Below, piece after piece: positions 16,573 through 25,291 of a stretch of DNA of 64,000 nt (within the stretch, counting starts at the first letter, position 1; each line of letters opens with the position of its first letter). The stretch comes from an uncultured Acidobacteriia bacterium (GTDB lineage: Bacteria; Acidobacteriota; Terriglobia; Bryobacterales; Bryobacteraceae), in assembly GCA_903907865.1 (NCBI GenBank), contig CAIVPR010000098.1, positions 62,001 to 126,000 of the forward strand, read 5' to 3'. The notes under the pieces were generated by a model. The model had not been told where the DNA came from. It saw only the letters and a list, made by a program, of their open reading frames with translations, and did not search any database. Both the position numbers and the translations under genes were made by a program.

Positions 16573-18024
16573 GTGAAAGCTTTCAAATCCAGACGAGACT
16601 TCCTGTTCGAAAGCTGCGGCGGCATCTCCGGTCTCGGACTGGCCTATATGCTCAATCAGGAGGGCCTCCTCGGCGCTCCGACCAACGGTGCCTGCGCCGT
16701 CCCGCCCGGCGGCGTCCCCAGCCCGCTTTCGCCCCGCAAGCCGCACTTCGAACCCCGCGCCAAGGCCGTGATTTCGCTCTTCATGAGCGGCGGCGTCAGC
16801 CACATGGACACCTTCGACCCGAAACCGGCCCTCACCAAATACGCCGGCCAGCCGATGGAGGGCAAGGGTGACATCGTTGTCCGCCAGGGGCACCCCGGTC
16901 CCCTGATGCCCAGCCCGTTCACGTTCAAGCAATACGGGCAGAGCGGCATTCCGGTGTCGGAGATCTTTCCGCGCCTAGCCACGAAGGTGGACGAGTTTGC
17001 GCTGCTGCGCTCCGTGCACGGCCAGTCGAACGACCACGTGCAGGCCCACTATGAGCTGGGCACCGGCATGATCCGCATGGGGTATCCCAGCGTCGGATCG
17101 TGGGTGACGTACGGCTTGGGCTCGGAAAATCAGAGCTTGCCGGGTTTCGTGGTGATTTACGACGCACATGGCGGACCGTTCGGCGGTCAGGCGAATTGGT
17201 CGGCCGGGTTCATGCCAGCCGCGTACCAAGGGACGGTGTTCAAGGCGTCGGGCGTGCCAATCATCGACCTGAAACCGCCAGACTCGGTCTCGCCGGACCA
17301 GCAACGGTCGCGGCTCGATCTATTGGAGAAGCTGAACCGCATGGACGCCGAGAAGTATCCGGGCAATTCGGAACTGGCGGCGCGCATTTCGTCCTATGAG
17401 TTGGCCTACCGGATGCAGGGTTGCGCGCCGGACGCCGTGGATGTGACGAAGGAGTCCGACGCGGTGCAGAAGCTGTACGGCCTCGACGACCCGAAAACGG
17501 CCCTGTTCGGCAAGCAGTGCCTGATGGCGCGGCGACTGGTCGAGCGAGGGGTGCGTTTCATCCAGCTTTACCACGGCGGGCTGGGAATCCAGAACGTCGA
17601 TACTTGGGACGCGCACGAGAACGTCGAGGACAACCACCGTCGGCACGCTTACGAGGTGGACCAGCCGATCACCGGCCTGCTGACCGACCTGAAGGAGTTG
17701 GGACTGCTGGATTCGACGGTCGTGATGTGGCACGGCGAGTTCGGGCGCATGCCGATTTCGCAGCGCGGCATGGGTCGCGACCACAACCCGGGCACCATGT
17801 CGATGTTCATGGCGGGCGCGAAGATCAAGGGCGGGCAAATCATTGGGTCGAGCGACGAATTCGGCTACAAGGCCGAGGAGCAGCCCATCGCCGTGCACGA
17901 CCTGCACGCCACCATGCTGCATCTGCTGGGCATGGACCATACCAAGCTGACGTATCGCTTCAACGGCCGCGACATGCGGCTGACGGATGTGTACGGGAAT
18001 CTGATTCCGCAGATCGTGGCGTAG
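16573..18024 (+). CDS. Secreted DUF1501 protein
   Basis: A 483-residue protein with a Tat-like N-terminus (SRRDFLFESCGG). DUF1501 belongs to the alkaline phosphatase/sulfatase-like fold. Seen motifs: ISLFMSGGVSHMDTFDPKPAL near residue 55-75, HGQSNDHVQAHYELG, TWDAHENVEDNHRRHA and VMWHGEFGRMPISQ near 380-390, which carry the likely metal-binding His/Asp residues. It starts with GTG 4 bases after the DUF1549/DUF1553 gene, so the two are translated from one message and probably work together in the periplasm. Substrate unknown. Confidence 0.9.
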   Translation: MKAFKSRRDFLFESCGGISGLGLAYMLNQEGLLGAPTNGACAVPPGGVPSPLSPRKPHFEPRAKAVISLFMSGGVSHMDTFDPKPALTKYAGQPMEGKGDIVVRQGHPGPLMPSPFTFKQYGQSGIPVSEIFPRLATKVDEFALLRSVHGQSNDHVQAHYELGTGMIRMGYPSVGSWVTYGLGSENQSLPGFVVIYDAHGGPFGGQANWSAGFMPAAYQGTVFKASGVPIIDLKPPDSVSPDQQRSRLDLLEKLNRMDAEKYPGNSELAARISSYELAYRMQGCAPDAVDVTKESDAVQKLYGLDDPKTALFGKQCLMARRLVERGVRFIQLYHGGLGIQNVDTWDAHENVEDNHRRHAYEVDQPITGLLTDLKELGLLDSTVVMWHGEFGRMPISQRGMGRDHNPGTMSMFMAGAKIKGGQIIGSSDEFGYKAEEQPIAVHDLHATMLHLLGMDHTKLTYRFNGRDMRLTDVYGNLIPQIVA

Positions 18025-18097
18025 CTTGCAGCCGACAAGCGTGGTGCAGCCAATCTGGGCCGCGGCGGGTTTTCGGCAAGCCGTAACCGGAACACAC

Positions 18098-18907
18098 GTG
18101 GGCCATACAGTATGGTTTGCTGCGGCTGGCCTAACGCCAGTAGCGCCTGCTTTTGCTCTTGTCGTAATTTCGCTCCTAACGATGGTGGGCATGTTGAATG
18201 CGCAGACTGCGCCTGCGCCGCTGACGTTTGAAGTCGCTTCCATTCGACCGTCGGATGGCAAAACTGGAGTGCATTTTGATGTGACATCTGACAACGGATT
18301 CCGTGCGACCGGAGTTACTTTAAGATTTCTGTTGCAAAAAGCGTACGACGTGGAGGACTTTCAGATTGTCGGCGGGCCGGGTTGGATGCGTTCTGAACGA
18401 TTTGATGTCTATGCGAAGCAGGCGAGCCACCCGGACCCTCCCCAGGGCTCGCCACGTTCCGAGCAGTTGAGGGCGGACCGATTCAGGGAACGGCTCTGCT
18501 TTCTACTGGCCGAGCGATTTCAGTTGAGTGTCCGCCAAGAGTTCAAAGAAGGAGCCACCTATAGTCTGGAGCAAGCCAAGACCGGACATACGCTGAACGA
18601 TGCGACTGGTACCAACGGGATCGGGCGCAATCGGGGCCTCATAACGGCGCAGAGCGCGTCCACGGCGATGCTGGCGAAGGCGCTTTCCATTCCACTGCAG
18701 CGTCCCGTGCTGGACCAAACCGACCTACAGGGCAAATACTCGTTCAGACTGCAATGGGCCGAAGAAGGCGCACCCGGTGAGCCGGAAGAGTCTGGTGTGT
18801 CGCTTTTCACCGCTATCGAGGAACAGCTCGGCCTGCGCCTCCAGTCCGGCAAAGGTCCGATTAAGTTCGTCTTCGTTGATCGAGCTGAAAAGCCGTCAGC
18901 GAACTAA
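18098..18907 (+). CDS. TIGR03435-type exported protein
   Basis: About 269 residues. It has the acidobacterial TIGR03435 pattern: signal peptide ending near MLNAQ, then PLTFEVASIRPSDGK, LRFLLQKAYDVEDFQIVGGPGWM, RLCFLLAERFQLSVRQE, PVLDQTDLQGKYSFRLQW and a C-terminal LGLRLQSGKGPI. Function is unknown; the family is largely limited to soil Acidobacteriota. The start is uncertain: GTG 18098 keeps the hydrophobic signal segment, a TTG at 18026 would abut the DUF1501 stop, and ATG 18182 would remove the signal. Confidence 0.85.
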   Translation: MGHTVWFAAAGLTPVAPAFALVVISLLTMVGMLNAQTAPAPLTFEVASIRPSDGKTGVHFDVTSDNGFRATGVTLRFLLQKAYDVEDFQIVGGPGWMRSERFDVYAKQASHPDPPQGSPRSEQLRADRFRERLCFLLAERFQLSVRQEFKEGATYSLEQAKTGHTLNDATGTNGIGRNRGLITAQSASTAMLAKALSIPLQRPVLDQTDLQGKYSFRLQWAEEGAPGEPEESGVSLFTAIEEQLGLRLQSGKGPIKFVFVDRAEKPSAN

Positions 18908-19101
18908 TGTGGATTTGGGTGCAGTCCGGGCCTTCATCCCGCCTTGAATCGGACGCGGTTTGCTTATGCGTCGCAGGTGGCTTGATCGCCGGACAAACGT
19001 TCTTCATGTGAAATCCCACAGTGGCCATCCCCACCACGGCCCCGGTCACGCCCGACAAAAATCTATATTCCCTTTGCTTTCAACACCGCACCCCAAAATC
19101 C

Positions 19102-19120
19102 GGCGCAAAACGCTTGCGCC
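19102..19120 (+). other. Hairpin in the leader of the SEC-C gene
   Basis: GGCGCAA (19102-19108), a 5-base loop, then TTGCGCC (19114-19120) form a perfect 7-bp stem 31 bases before ATG 19152. No T-run follows. The rest of 18908-19151 holds a TATATT-like box near 19060 but no gene that I can support. Confidence 0.4.
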
Positions 19121-19151
19121 CCGGGGTACCCTCGGAACCGGGAGAAAGCTC

Positions 19152-19598
19152 ATGTCCGATCTCGAACTCCGCCGCCAACTGACCGACGAACTGCGGCCCG
19201 TCGGCCTCATCGAAAATGCGCTCGTGGACCAAATCCTCTTCGCGCTGCTGGCCCTGCGCCAGTCCGAAGAACTCCGGGAACGCGCACAGGCGCAGGGCCT
19301 CATGCTCCGCGCCACCGCCGAACTGCGCCGACTGCGCGCCGACCGCGCCAAGCACCCGCAACCCGTCCCCGTGGTCGAAACGCCGGTCGCCGCGCCGGAA
19401 ACTGAAACCACCGAAATCCCCCGCAGCGCCCCCTGTCCGTGCGGCTCCGGCCTCAAATACAAGCGCTGCCACGGCTGGAACGCTCCGGGCGCGACGTCGA
19501 TTCGACCAACCCACCCGCACCCAGCAAAGTCCACCCGCCAACATACGGAAGCCACACCACCCTCTGCAGCCTCTGCCGCCGACCCGGCAGGCGGCTGA
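19152..19598 (+). CDS. SEC-C motif protein
   Basis: A 148-residue protein. The N-terminal half is helical (ELRRQLTDELRPVGLIENAL, then repeated Ala/Arg/Leu helices). The SEC-C zinc motif is CPCGSGLKYKRCHG near residues 97-110, followed by a Pro/Thr/His-rich tail without clear fold. SEC-C motifs, first seen at the end of SecA, bind zinc and often mediate contacts with SecB or ribosomes; here the motif is inside a small unrelated protein of unknown role. The start ATG 19152 has GGGAGAAAG just upstream. Confidence 0.78.
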   Translation: MSDLELRRQLTDELRPVGLIENALVDQILFALLALRQSEELRERAQAQGLMLRATAELRRLRADRAKHPQPVPVVETPVAAPETETTEIPRSAPCPCGSGLKYKRCHGWNAPGATSIRPTHPHPAKSTRQHTEATPPSAASAADPAGG

Positions 19599-19690
19599 TT
19601 CCGCAGATCACGGCGAAAGGCGCCTACAGCCGCGAGCTTCCTAGATGCAAATCGAGGTCACGGTCGCGCCGCTACAGTAAAATCGGAAAG

Positions 19691-20773
19691 TTGCCCGATA
19701 TTCCCCTCCACGGCGTCGCCGCCGTCATTCCCGCGTACAAACCTGGGCCGGATTTCCCCGGTTTCGTACGCCAGTTGGCCGCGAGGGGGTTCGAGCGGAT
19801 CTTCGTGGTGGACGACGGCAGCGGCCCCCCCTTCCGTCCATATTTCGACGACGTTTCCAGCCTGCCGCAAGTCCTTTTGCTGCGGCACGCGGTCAACCTC
19901 GGCAAAGGCGCCGCGCTCAAGACCGGCTTCAACGCCGCGCTCTGCGAAAACTCCTCCGCCCTCATCGTCACCGCCGATGCCGACGGCCAGCACCATCCCG
20001 ACGACGTCCTCGCCGTCGCACGGAAACTCGTCGAGAACCCGACCCACCTGGTCCTAGGCGTCCGCCGTTTCGAAGGCGACGTTCCACTGCGCAGCCGGAT
20101 CGGCAACGACCTGACACGCGTCATCATGCGCGCCGTCGCCGGACAGACGATTTCCGACACCCAGACAGGCCTCCGCGGCGTCCCCACCGGCTTCCTCCCG
20201 GACCTGCTCCGCACCGCCACCCGCGGCTACGAGTTCGAACTCGACATGCTGATGCTTTGCCGCACTCTTGGCGTCCGGATTTCGGAAGTCCCGATCCGCA
20301 CCATCTACGAAAACAACAACGCGTCGTCGCACTTCAATCCGCTGCTGGATTCGATGCGGATCTACTTCGTGCTGCTAAGATTTGCGGCGATCTCGACCTG
20401 CTCGGCGGTGGTGGACAACGTCGTTTTCGCCGCGCTGTTCGCCTCGACGGGTCACATCGTCCTTAGCCAGGTCGTCGCCAGAATCGCGGCCATGATGCTG
20501 AACTTCCTGCTGGTCCGGCGCATGGTCTTCCATTCGCGCGGCAACGGGCGGCGGGAGTTCTTGGGCTATGTGGCGCTGGTCGCGCTCTCCGGCTCCGCGT
20601 CTTACGGCCTGATCCGGCTCCTGCACTCGCAATTGGGAATTGGAGTGATCAGGGCCAAGCTGTTGGCGGAAGGAGCCCTGTTCCTCGTCAATTTCCTTGT
20701 CCAGCGGGATGTTGTTTTCGCTGCTCAAGCGCCCACGCAAGATTGTTCTTCGCCAACTGGAAATCAGGCTTGA
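19691..20773 (+). CDS. Glycosyltransferase 2 fused to GtrA-like flippase domain
   Basis: A 360-residue protein. Residues about 5-225 are a GT2/dolichol-phosphate-mannose-synthase-like domain: AAVIPAYKPGPDF, VVDDGSG, LGKGAALKTGFNAAL, TADADGQHHPDD and the acceptor-loop TQTGLRG. Residues about 235-350 form a GtrA domain with four membrane helices. The fusion fits transfer of a sugar to a polyprenyl phosphate and its flipping. The likely start is TTG 19691 (GGAAAG adjacent, TACAGT 12 bases before); the open frame extends back through the SEC-C gene. Its 3' end overlaps the convergent TPR gene by 86 bases. Confidence 0.82.
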   Translation: MPDIPLHGVAAVIPAYKPGPDFPGFVRQLAARGFERIFVVDDGSGPPFRPYFDDVSSLPQVLLLRHAVNLGKGAALKTGFNAALCENSSALIVTADADGQHHPDDVLAVARKLVENPTHLVLGVRRFEGDVPLRSRIGNDLTRVIMRAVAGQTISDTQTGLRGVPTGFLPDLLRTATRGYEFELDMLMLCRTLGVRISEVPIRTIYENNNASSHFNPLLDSMRIYFVLLRFAAISTCSAVVDNVVFAALFASTGHIVLSQVVARIAAMMLNFLLVRRMVFHSRGNGRREFLGYVALVALSGSASYGLIRLLHSQLGIGVIRAKLLAEGALFLVNFLVQRDVVFAAQAPTQDCSSPTGNQA

Positions 20774-22661
20774 GCCGGACCGCCTCCGAGGCGGCCTTGA
20801 TGCCGTTGTCCCAATCTTTCATGCTGTTGTAGGCGGCGGCGATGTTGTTGTACGCCTCGGCGTAGTTGGCACGGAGCTTGATGGCTGCGCGGGCCTCGGC
20901 TACGCATTCCTTGTATTGGCCCGCTTGGTAAAAGGCGAGGGAACGGTCCAAGTGCTTTTCGGGTGTGTCTGCGACTTGCGGTTGCTGTGCCAGGACGGGC
21001 GTCGGCTTTAGCGTCGCAGACTGCGCGAGGTAGGCGGTGGCGGGGCCGTCGCCCGGGAAGCGCTTCAGGAAATCGACGGCCTCCAAGCGGAGAGCGTCGG
21101 GCCGGCCCAGTTCCACGTCAATCTGCATGATCAGATAGCGGGCGACCGTGTAGTCCGGATTCAGGGTCTTGGCGATGAGGCCTTGGAGCATCGCCTCGTC
21201 CTTCCGTCCCAGCGTGTTCAGCCAGCGTCCGTAGAAATAATGCGTGAGCGCCTGCTCGCCGCCCAGTTCAAGGGACCGCTTGAAGTGCTCCTCCGACTTT
21301 GCCGGGTTGTTGACGGCTCCGTAGGCGATTCCGAGGTTTGTCTCCAGCACGTAGTAGTTGGGGTTGAACTGCAGTGCGCGTTCGAAGAGTTCCAAGGCTC
21401 CAGGGTAGTTGCCCTTGGCCATCAGCGTGAGTCCGTAATTCATCAACCCGCGTCCGTTCTTGGGGCTCTTCACCGATACGTCGTGCCAGAGGGATTCGTC
21501 GGTAGCCCACACGAGGTTGCGGTCCGACGTCGCCCTGCCGAAAACGGCCAGCGTCAAGCCCAGCGCGGCGACGCGGAATCTCATCGGCACGCGCCAATGG
21601 TCGAACAACTCGACGACAACATGCGTCAAAGCGATGGCCAGGCCGACGAACGGGAAGTACAGCCGGTGGTCGTTTTCCAGTTCGGCCAGGGGGTAGACCG
21701 ACGTCGGAAGTGCGGTCACGAGGAACCACCCGATGCCGAAGGCGACCGGTTTGTTCCATTCCGAACGCACGCACTTGTAGACCAACCCAAGGCATAACAG
21801 CAGGAAGACGAATCCGAGGATGACGTCGTTGTCGAAGATGTTGGTGTACGCCACGTGGTCGGTGTCCGCGGTGAGGTCCGTCGGGGCGAAGAAGCGCCGG
21901 AAGTATTCCATCAAGACTTGTGGCTGCGAGATCCGGTAGTTGAAGGCCGAGTACGAGCCCGCGGCGTAGTTCGGCGGATTCATCTTGCTCGTGAAGAACG
22001 CGAGCGTGCCCACCGCGACCACCGAGGGCACGCAGCTCTTGGCTGCCACGCCAACCCGCTCACCTTGGATCAGCGTGATCCAAAGGAATAGGAGCACGGG
22101 AAAAATCAAAGCGACAGGCTTGCTGAGGATCGCCAGCGCTAGCGGGAGCATGTAGATGCCGTAGCGGCGGAGTCCGGGGGCACGGTCGTAGACCGCCAGC
22201 GCCGCCAGCACGCCGAGCGTGGAATAGATGTCGCCCCGCTGGATCAAGTAGTTGACGGTTTCGGCGATGGCCGGGTGCATCCCGTAAATCGCGGTCGCGG
22301 CCAGCGCCGCGGCAGGACTGGAGACGCGCGAGAACAGCAGGAACATCACGCCCAACTGGAGCATGAACCAGAAGAAGGTCGAAATGTGGAACCAGAGGGG
22401 CTTCAGTCCGTGGCCGAGGGCGTAATCGACAGCCAGTGACGCCGTCACGATCGGCCTATAGACGCGGTTTGGCGGTAGCGTGCTGAACGTTGTGGCGTCC
22501 TTGAAGATTGTCGGGATGTTGTGCACATCGCGGATCCACGGGTTCTCGACCACGGTGTGCGAGTCGTCGAAGTGGAACTCGTTGTTGAAGTGGTTTGAGT
22601 ATATAAGCCCGACGAGCACGAAGACAACGGCAAGGGCCCGATGGATCGGTTGCAATCTCAT
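20688..22661 (-). CDS. Membrane protein with C-terminal TPR repeats (TMTC/PMT-like)
   Basis: A 657-residue protein. The N-terminal two thirds have about ten membrane helices, with an extracytoplasmic first loop NEFHFDDSHTVVENPWIRD like the acidic motif of GT-C glycosyltransferases. The C-terminal third has TPR units, e.g. NYPGALELFERALQFNPNY, KSEEHFKRSLELGGE and NYAEAYNNIAAAYNSM. The layout resembles eukaryotic TMTC O-mannosyltransferases; a lipid-linked sugar transferase role is inferred. ATG 22661 overlaps the stop of the upstream deaminase gene (ATGA). The C-terminal 28 codons overlap the opposite GT2-GtrA gene. Confidence 0.82.
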   Translation of the reverse strand: MRLQPIHRALAVVFVLVGLIYSNHFNNEFHFDDSHTVVENPWIRDVHNIPTIFKDATTFSTLPPNRVYRPIVTASLAVDYALGHGLKPLWFHISTFFWFMLQLGVMFLLFSRVSSPAAALAATAIYGMHPAIAETVNYLIQRGDIYSTLGVLAALAVYDRAPGLRRYGIYMLPLALAILSKPVALIFPVLLFLWITLIQGERVGVAAKSCVPSVVAVGTLAFFTSKMNPPNYAAGSYSAFNYRISQPQVLMEYFRRFFAPTDLTADTDHVAYTNIFDNDVILGFVFLLLCLGLVYKCVRSEWNKPVAFGIGWFLVTALPTSVYPLAELENDHRLYFPFVGLAIALTHVVVELFDHWRVPMRFRVAALGLTLAVFGRATSDRNLVWATDESLWHDVSVKSPKNGRGLMNYGLTLMAKGNYPGALELFERALQFNPNYYVLETNLGIAYGAVNNPAKSEEHFKRSLELGGEQALTHYFYGRWLNTLGRKDEAMLQGLIAKTLNPDYTVARYLIMQIDVELGRPDALRLEAVDFLKRFPGDGPATAYLAQSATLKPTPVLAQQPQVADTPEKHLDRSLAFYQAGQYKECVAEARAAIKLRANYAEAYNNIAAAYNSMKDWDNGIKAASEAVRLKPDFQLAKNNLAWALEQRKQHPAGQGN

Positions 22662-23581
22662 GCTTGCGGGTTCCTGAAGCGAAATTTGGCGGCGTTGCGG
22701 CGGACGGCGTCGAGCTCGGCCTCGGAGAACCCAAAACGCTCCCGCGCCAGCCGGAATTCGCCAGCCAAGTCGCATTCAAACATGCCTGGATCGTCGGTGT
22801 TGAGCGTGATCGGCACCCCGGCGTCGAACAAGCGGCGCACAGGGTGGACGTCCAAAGAATCCACCGCGCCGGTCTTAACGTTGCTGGTGATGCAGATCTC
22901 CAGCGGGATTTGGTTGTCCGCCAAGTGCCGGACCAGCTTGGCGTCCTGAATCGAGGCGATGCCGTGGCCGATGCGTTCGGCACCGATTTCGAGCGCTCCC
23001 CAGACGGAATCCGGGCCACCGGTTTCGCCAGCGTGGGCTGTCAGACGCAGTCCGGCGTCGCGAGCGTACTTGTAGGCATCACGGAATTCCAAGGCCGGTC
23101 CCCGGATCTCGTCGCCGCCGACTCCGAACGATATAGCGCCGTCATCCACATACTTGGCGACCAGTTGGGCGACCTCCATCACGTGGTCGGGGCCGAACTG
23201 GCGGATCGCGTCCAGGTTCCACCAGATTTCGACAGGGAACTCCCGCGCGGCGTCGGCCTGTGTGGCGCGGATGGCGCGCCAAACGTCGTTGAACTCCAAT
23301 TGCCGCCACAGGATGACGCCGGCGGCCAGCGTCACCTCGGCATAACCGACGCCCTGCTTGTGCAGCGCCTCCATCATGCGGCGGGTGATGAGCGCGTAGT
23401 CGTCCGGGCCGCGCAGGCGCTGCGCCACGAACTTGAAGCAATTGAGAAATCCGTCGAAACTCGTAAAGCCCCACACGGCGTCCACAAGCTCTTGTGGCAC
23501 GCGGGGGTCGAGCAGGCGGACGGTTTCCCGGTCCACCGTGCCTTCGAGGTGCAGGTGCAGTTCGGTCAGCAACTTGTCCAA
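22658..23581 (-). CDS. Adenosine deaminase family amidohydrolase
   Basis: A 307-residue protein of the adenosine/aminodeoxyfutalosine deaminase superfamily. Motifs: ELHLHLEGT (metal His pair), HAGETGGPDSVW, ERIGHGIA and ITLNTDDPGMF with the catalytic Asp pair region. It could deaminate adenosine, adenine or 6-amino-6-deoxyfutalosine in menaquinone synthesis; the sequence alone does not settle this. No ATG is available in the frame: TTG 23581 places the metal motif at residues 7-12 and lies 6 bases after a TATCAT box. It forms an overlapping operon with the TPR membrane gene. Confidence 0.83.
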   Translation of the reverse strand: MDKLLTELHLHLEGTVDRETVRLLDPRVPQELVDAVWGFTSFDGFLNCFKFVAQRLRGPDDYALITRRMMEALHKQGVGYAEVTLAAGVILWRQLEFNDVWRAIRATQADAAREFPVEIWWNLDAIRQFGPDHVMEVAQLVAKYVDDGAISFGVGGDEIRGPALEFRDAYKYARDAGLRLTAHAGETGGPDSVWGALEIGAERIGHGIASIQDAKLVRHLADNQIPLEICITSNVKTGAVDSLDVHPVRRLFDAGVPITLNTDDPGMFECDLAGEFRLARERFGFSEAELDAVRRNAAKFRFRNPQA

Positions 23582-23587
23582 TACAAC

Positions 23588-23597
23588 ATGATATCGT
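23588..23597. promoter_or_regulatory. Overlapping divergent -10-like boxes
   Basis: ATGATATCGT holds TATCAT on the minus strand (6 bases before TTG 23581) and TATCGT on the plus strand (8 bases before GTG 23606). Both genes would share about 25 bases of promoter core, so they may compete for RNA polymerase. Confidence 0.4.
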
Positions 23598-25291
23598 CGG
23601 TCATAGTGAGAACATTGCGTCCAGCAGTCCCAACTGTGGCGCTCCTTTGCCTGGCGGCGGTCACCGTCCAAGCGCAACAGGGCCCCCTGCTTGAAATCAT
23701 GAACCAGGAGCTCCAGCGGAATTTCCAAACGCTGAAGCAGAAGGGCGAGCCTCCACCCTACTTCATGGCCTACGAGATTTCCGACCTCGACAACCACGTC
23801 ATCGGGGCAACTCTCGGCTCCATCATCACCAAGCAGGATTCCCACAACCGCTACCTCGACATCACCCTGCGCGTGGGCGATCCGAAAATGGACAACTACC
23901 GGCGAGCGCGCGGCGAGCGGGTCCAATTCACCTCCGGGGCCGCCGTGCCCATCGAAGACCTTCCGGCGGCGCTCAAGCCCCGCATGTGGCTGGAGACGGA
24001 CCGCATCTACCGGTCCGCCGTCGACCGCCTGGTGCGGATCAAGACCAACCAGCAGGTGAAGGCCGACGACCGCGACAAGTCCGCCGACTTCTCCAGCGAG
24101 GAGGCCTACGCCTACTCCGAGAAGCCCACTTCAGCGACCTTTGATTCGGCAAAGTGGACGCAACTCACCAAGGACTGGTCGCGCGAACTGCGCAAGTACC
24201 CTGACCTGCTGTCATCCAACGTCAGCGTCTCGGTCCAGACCGACAACCGTTATTTCGCCAATACCGAGGGCACGAAGGTCCAGCACGGGCGCGGTTTCGC
24301 CCGCATCATGATCTCGGCCGGCGGCAAGGCGGGGGACGGGCTCGACGTTTCCGACTTCGAGTCGTTCGAAGCGTTCGAGGCTTCCGGTCTGCCCAGCGCC
24401 GACGTCGTCATGGCCGCAGTGAAGAAGGTCGGCGAGCATGTGGAGCAGTTGATCGCGGCCAAGAACGGCGAACCGTTCGTAGGGCCGGCGATCTTCTCGG
24501 GCCGCGCGTCGGGCGTCTTCTTCCACGAAATCTTCGGCCACCGGATCGAGGGACACAGGCAGAAGGACGAGTCCCAGGGCCAGACGTTCACATCCAAATT
24601 GGGGGAGAAGATCCTGCCGGAATTCCTCTCGGTGACCTTCGACCCGACCCAGAAACAGCTTGCCGGCATGGACTTGAACGGCTACTACAAGTACGACGAC
24701 GAAGGGGTGCTCGGCAAGCCGGTGAAGGCTGTGGAGAACGGCATCCTGAAGGCGTTTTTGATGTCGCGGTCGCCCATTGAGGGCTTTGACCATTCGAACG
24801 GCCACGGACGTCGTCAACCGGGCCTCGAAGTGGTGTCGCGCCAGTCCAACCTGATCGTCAGCAGCAGCAAGGCGGTTTCCAACGCCCAACTGCGGCAGCT
24901 GCTGATCGACGAAATCAAGAAGCAGAACAAGCCGTACGGGCTCTTCTTCGACAACATCACCGGCGGCTTCACCAACACGGGGCGCGGCGAATCGCAGACC
25001 TTCCAGGTGCTGCCGCTGATCGTGTACCGGATCTACTCCGACGGTCGGCCGGACGAGTTGATCCGCGGTGCCGACATCGTTGGTACTCCGCTGGCGAGCT
25101 TCGCCAAGATCATTGCGACCTCGGACAAGCTGGAAGTTTTCAACGGTTACTGCGGCGCTGAATCCGGCATGGTGCCGGTCTCGGCGGTCTCGCCCGCCAT
25201 CCTGATCTCGGAAATCGAGATCCAGAAGAAGGATTCCGGCCAGCAGCGTTTGCCGATCCTTCCCTCGCCGCTTAAAGGAGCGTCCGAATGA
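23588..25291 (+). CDS. Secreted TldD-like metalloprotease
   Basis: A 567-residue TldD/PmbA-superfamily protein (peptidase family U62 type) with an N-terminal signal peptide ending near VTVQA, unlike cytoplasmic TldD. The zinc motif is HEIFGH at residues 313-318 within SGVFFHEIFGHRIEGH. The C-terminal barrel region contains SNLIVSSSKA and GGFTNTGRGESQTFQ. TldD normally forms a heterodimer with TldE/PmbA. The next gene, overlapping by ATGA, encodes a relative without the motif, so an extracytoplasmic heterodimer is likely. Start: ATG 23588, or GTG 23606 if the mRNA is leaderless. Confidence 0.86.
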   Translation: MISSVIVRTLRPAVPTVALLCLAAVTVQAQQGPLLEIMNQELQRNFQTLKQKGEPPPYFMAYEISDLDNHVIGATLGSIITKQDSHNRYLDITLRVGDPKMDNYRRARGERVQFTSGAAVPIEDLPAALKPRMWLETDRIYRSAVDRLVRIKTNQQVKADDRDKSADFSSEEAYAYSEKPTSATFDSAKWTQLTKDWSRELRKYPDLLSSNVSVSVQTDNRYFANTEGTKVQHGRGFARIMISAGGKAGDGLDVSDFESFEAFEASGLPSADVVMAAVKKVGEHVEQLIAAKNGEPFVGPAIFSGRASGVFFHEIFGHRIEGHRQKDESQGQTFTSKLGEKILPEFLSVTFDPTQKQLAGMDLNGYYKYDDEGVLGKPVKAVENGILKAFLMSRSPIEGFDHSNGHGRRQPGLEVVSRQSNLIVSSSKAVSNAQLRQLLIDEIKKQNKPYGLFFDNITGGFTNTGRGESQTFQVLPLIVYRIYSDGRPDELIRGADIVGTPLASFAKIIATSDKLEVFNGYCGAESGMVPVSAVSPAILISEIEIQKKDSGQQRLPILPSPLKGASE

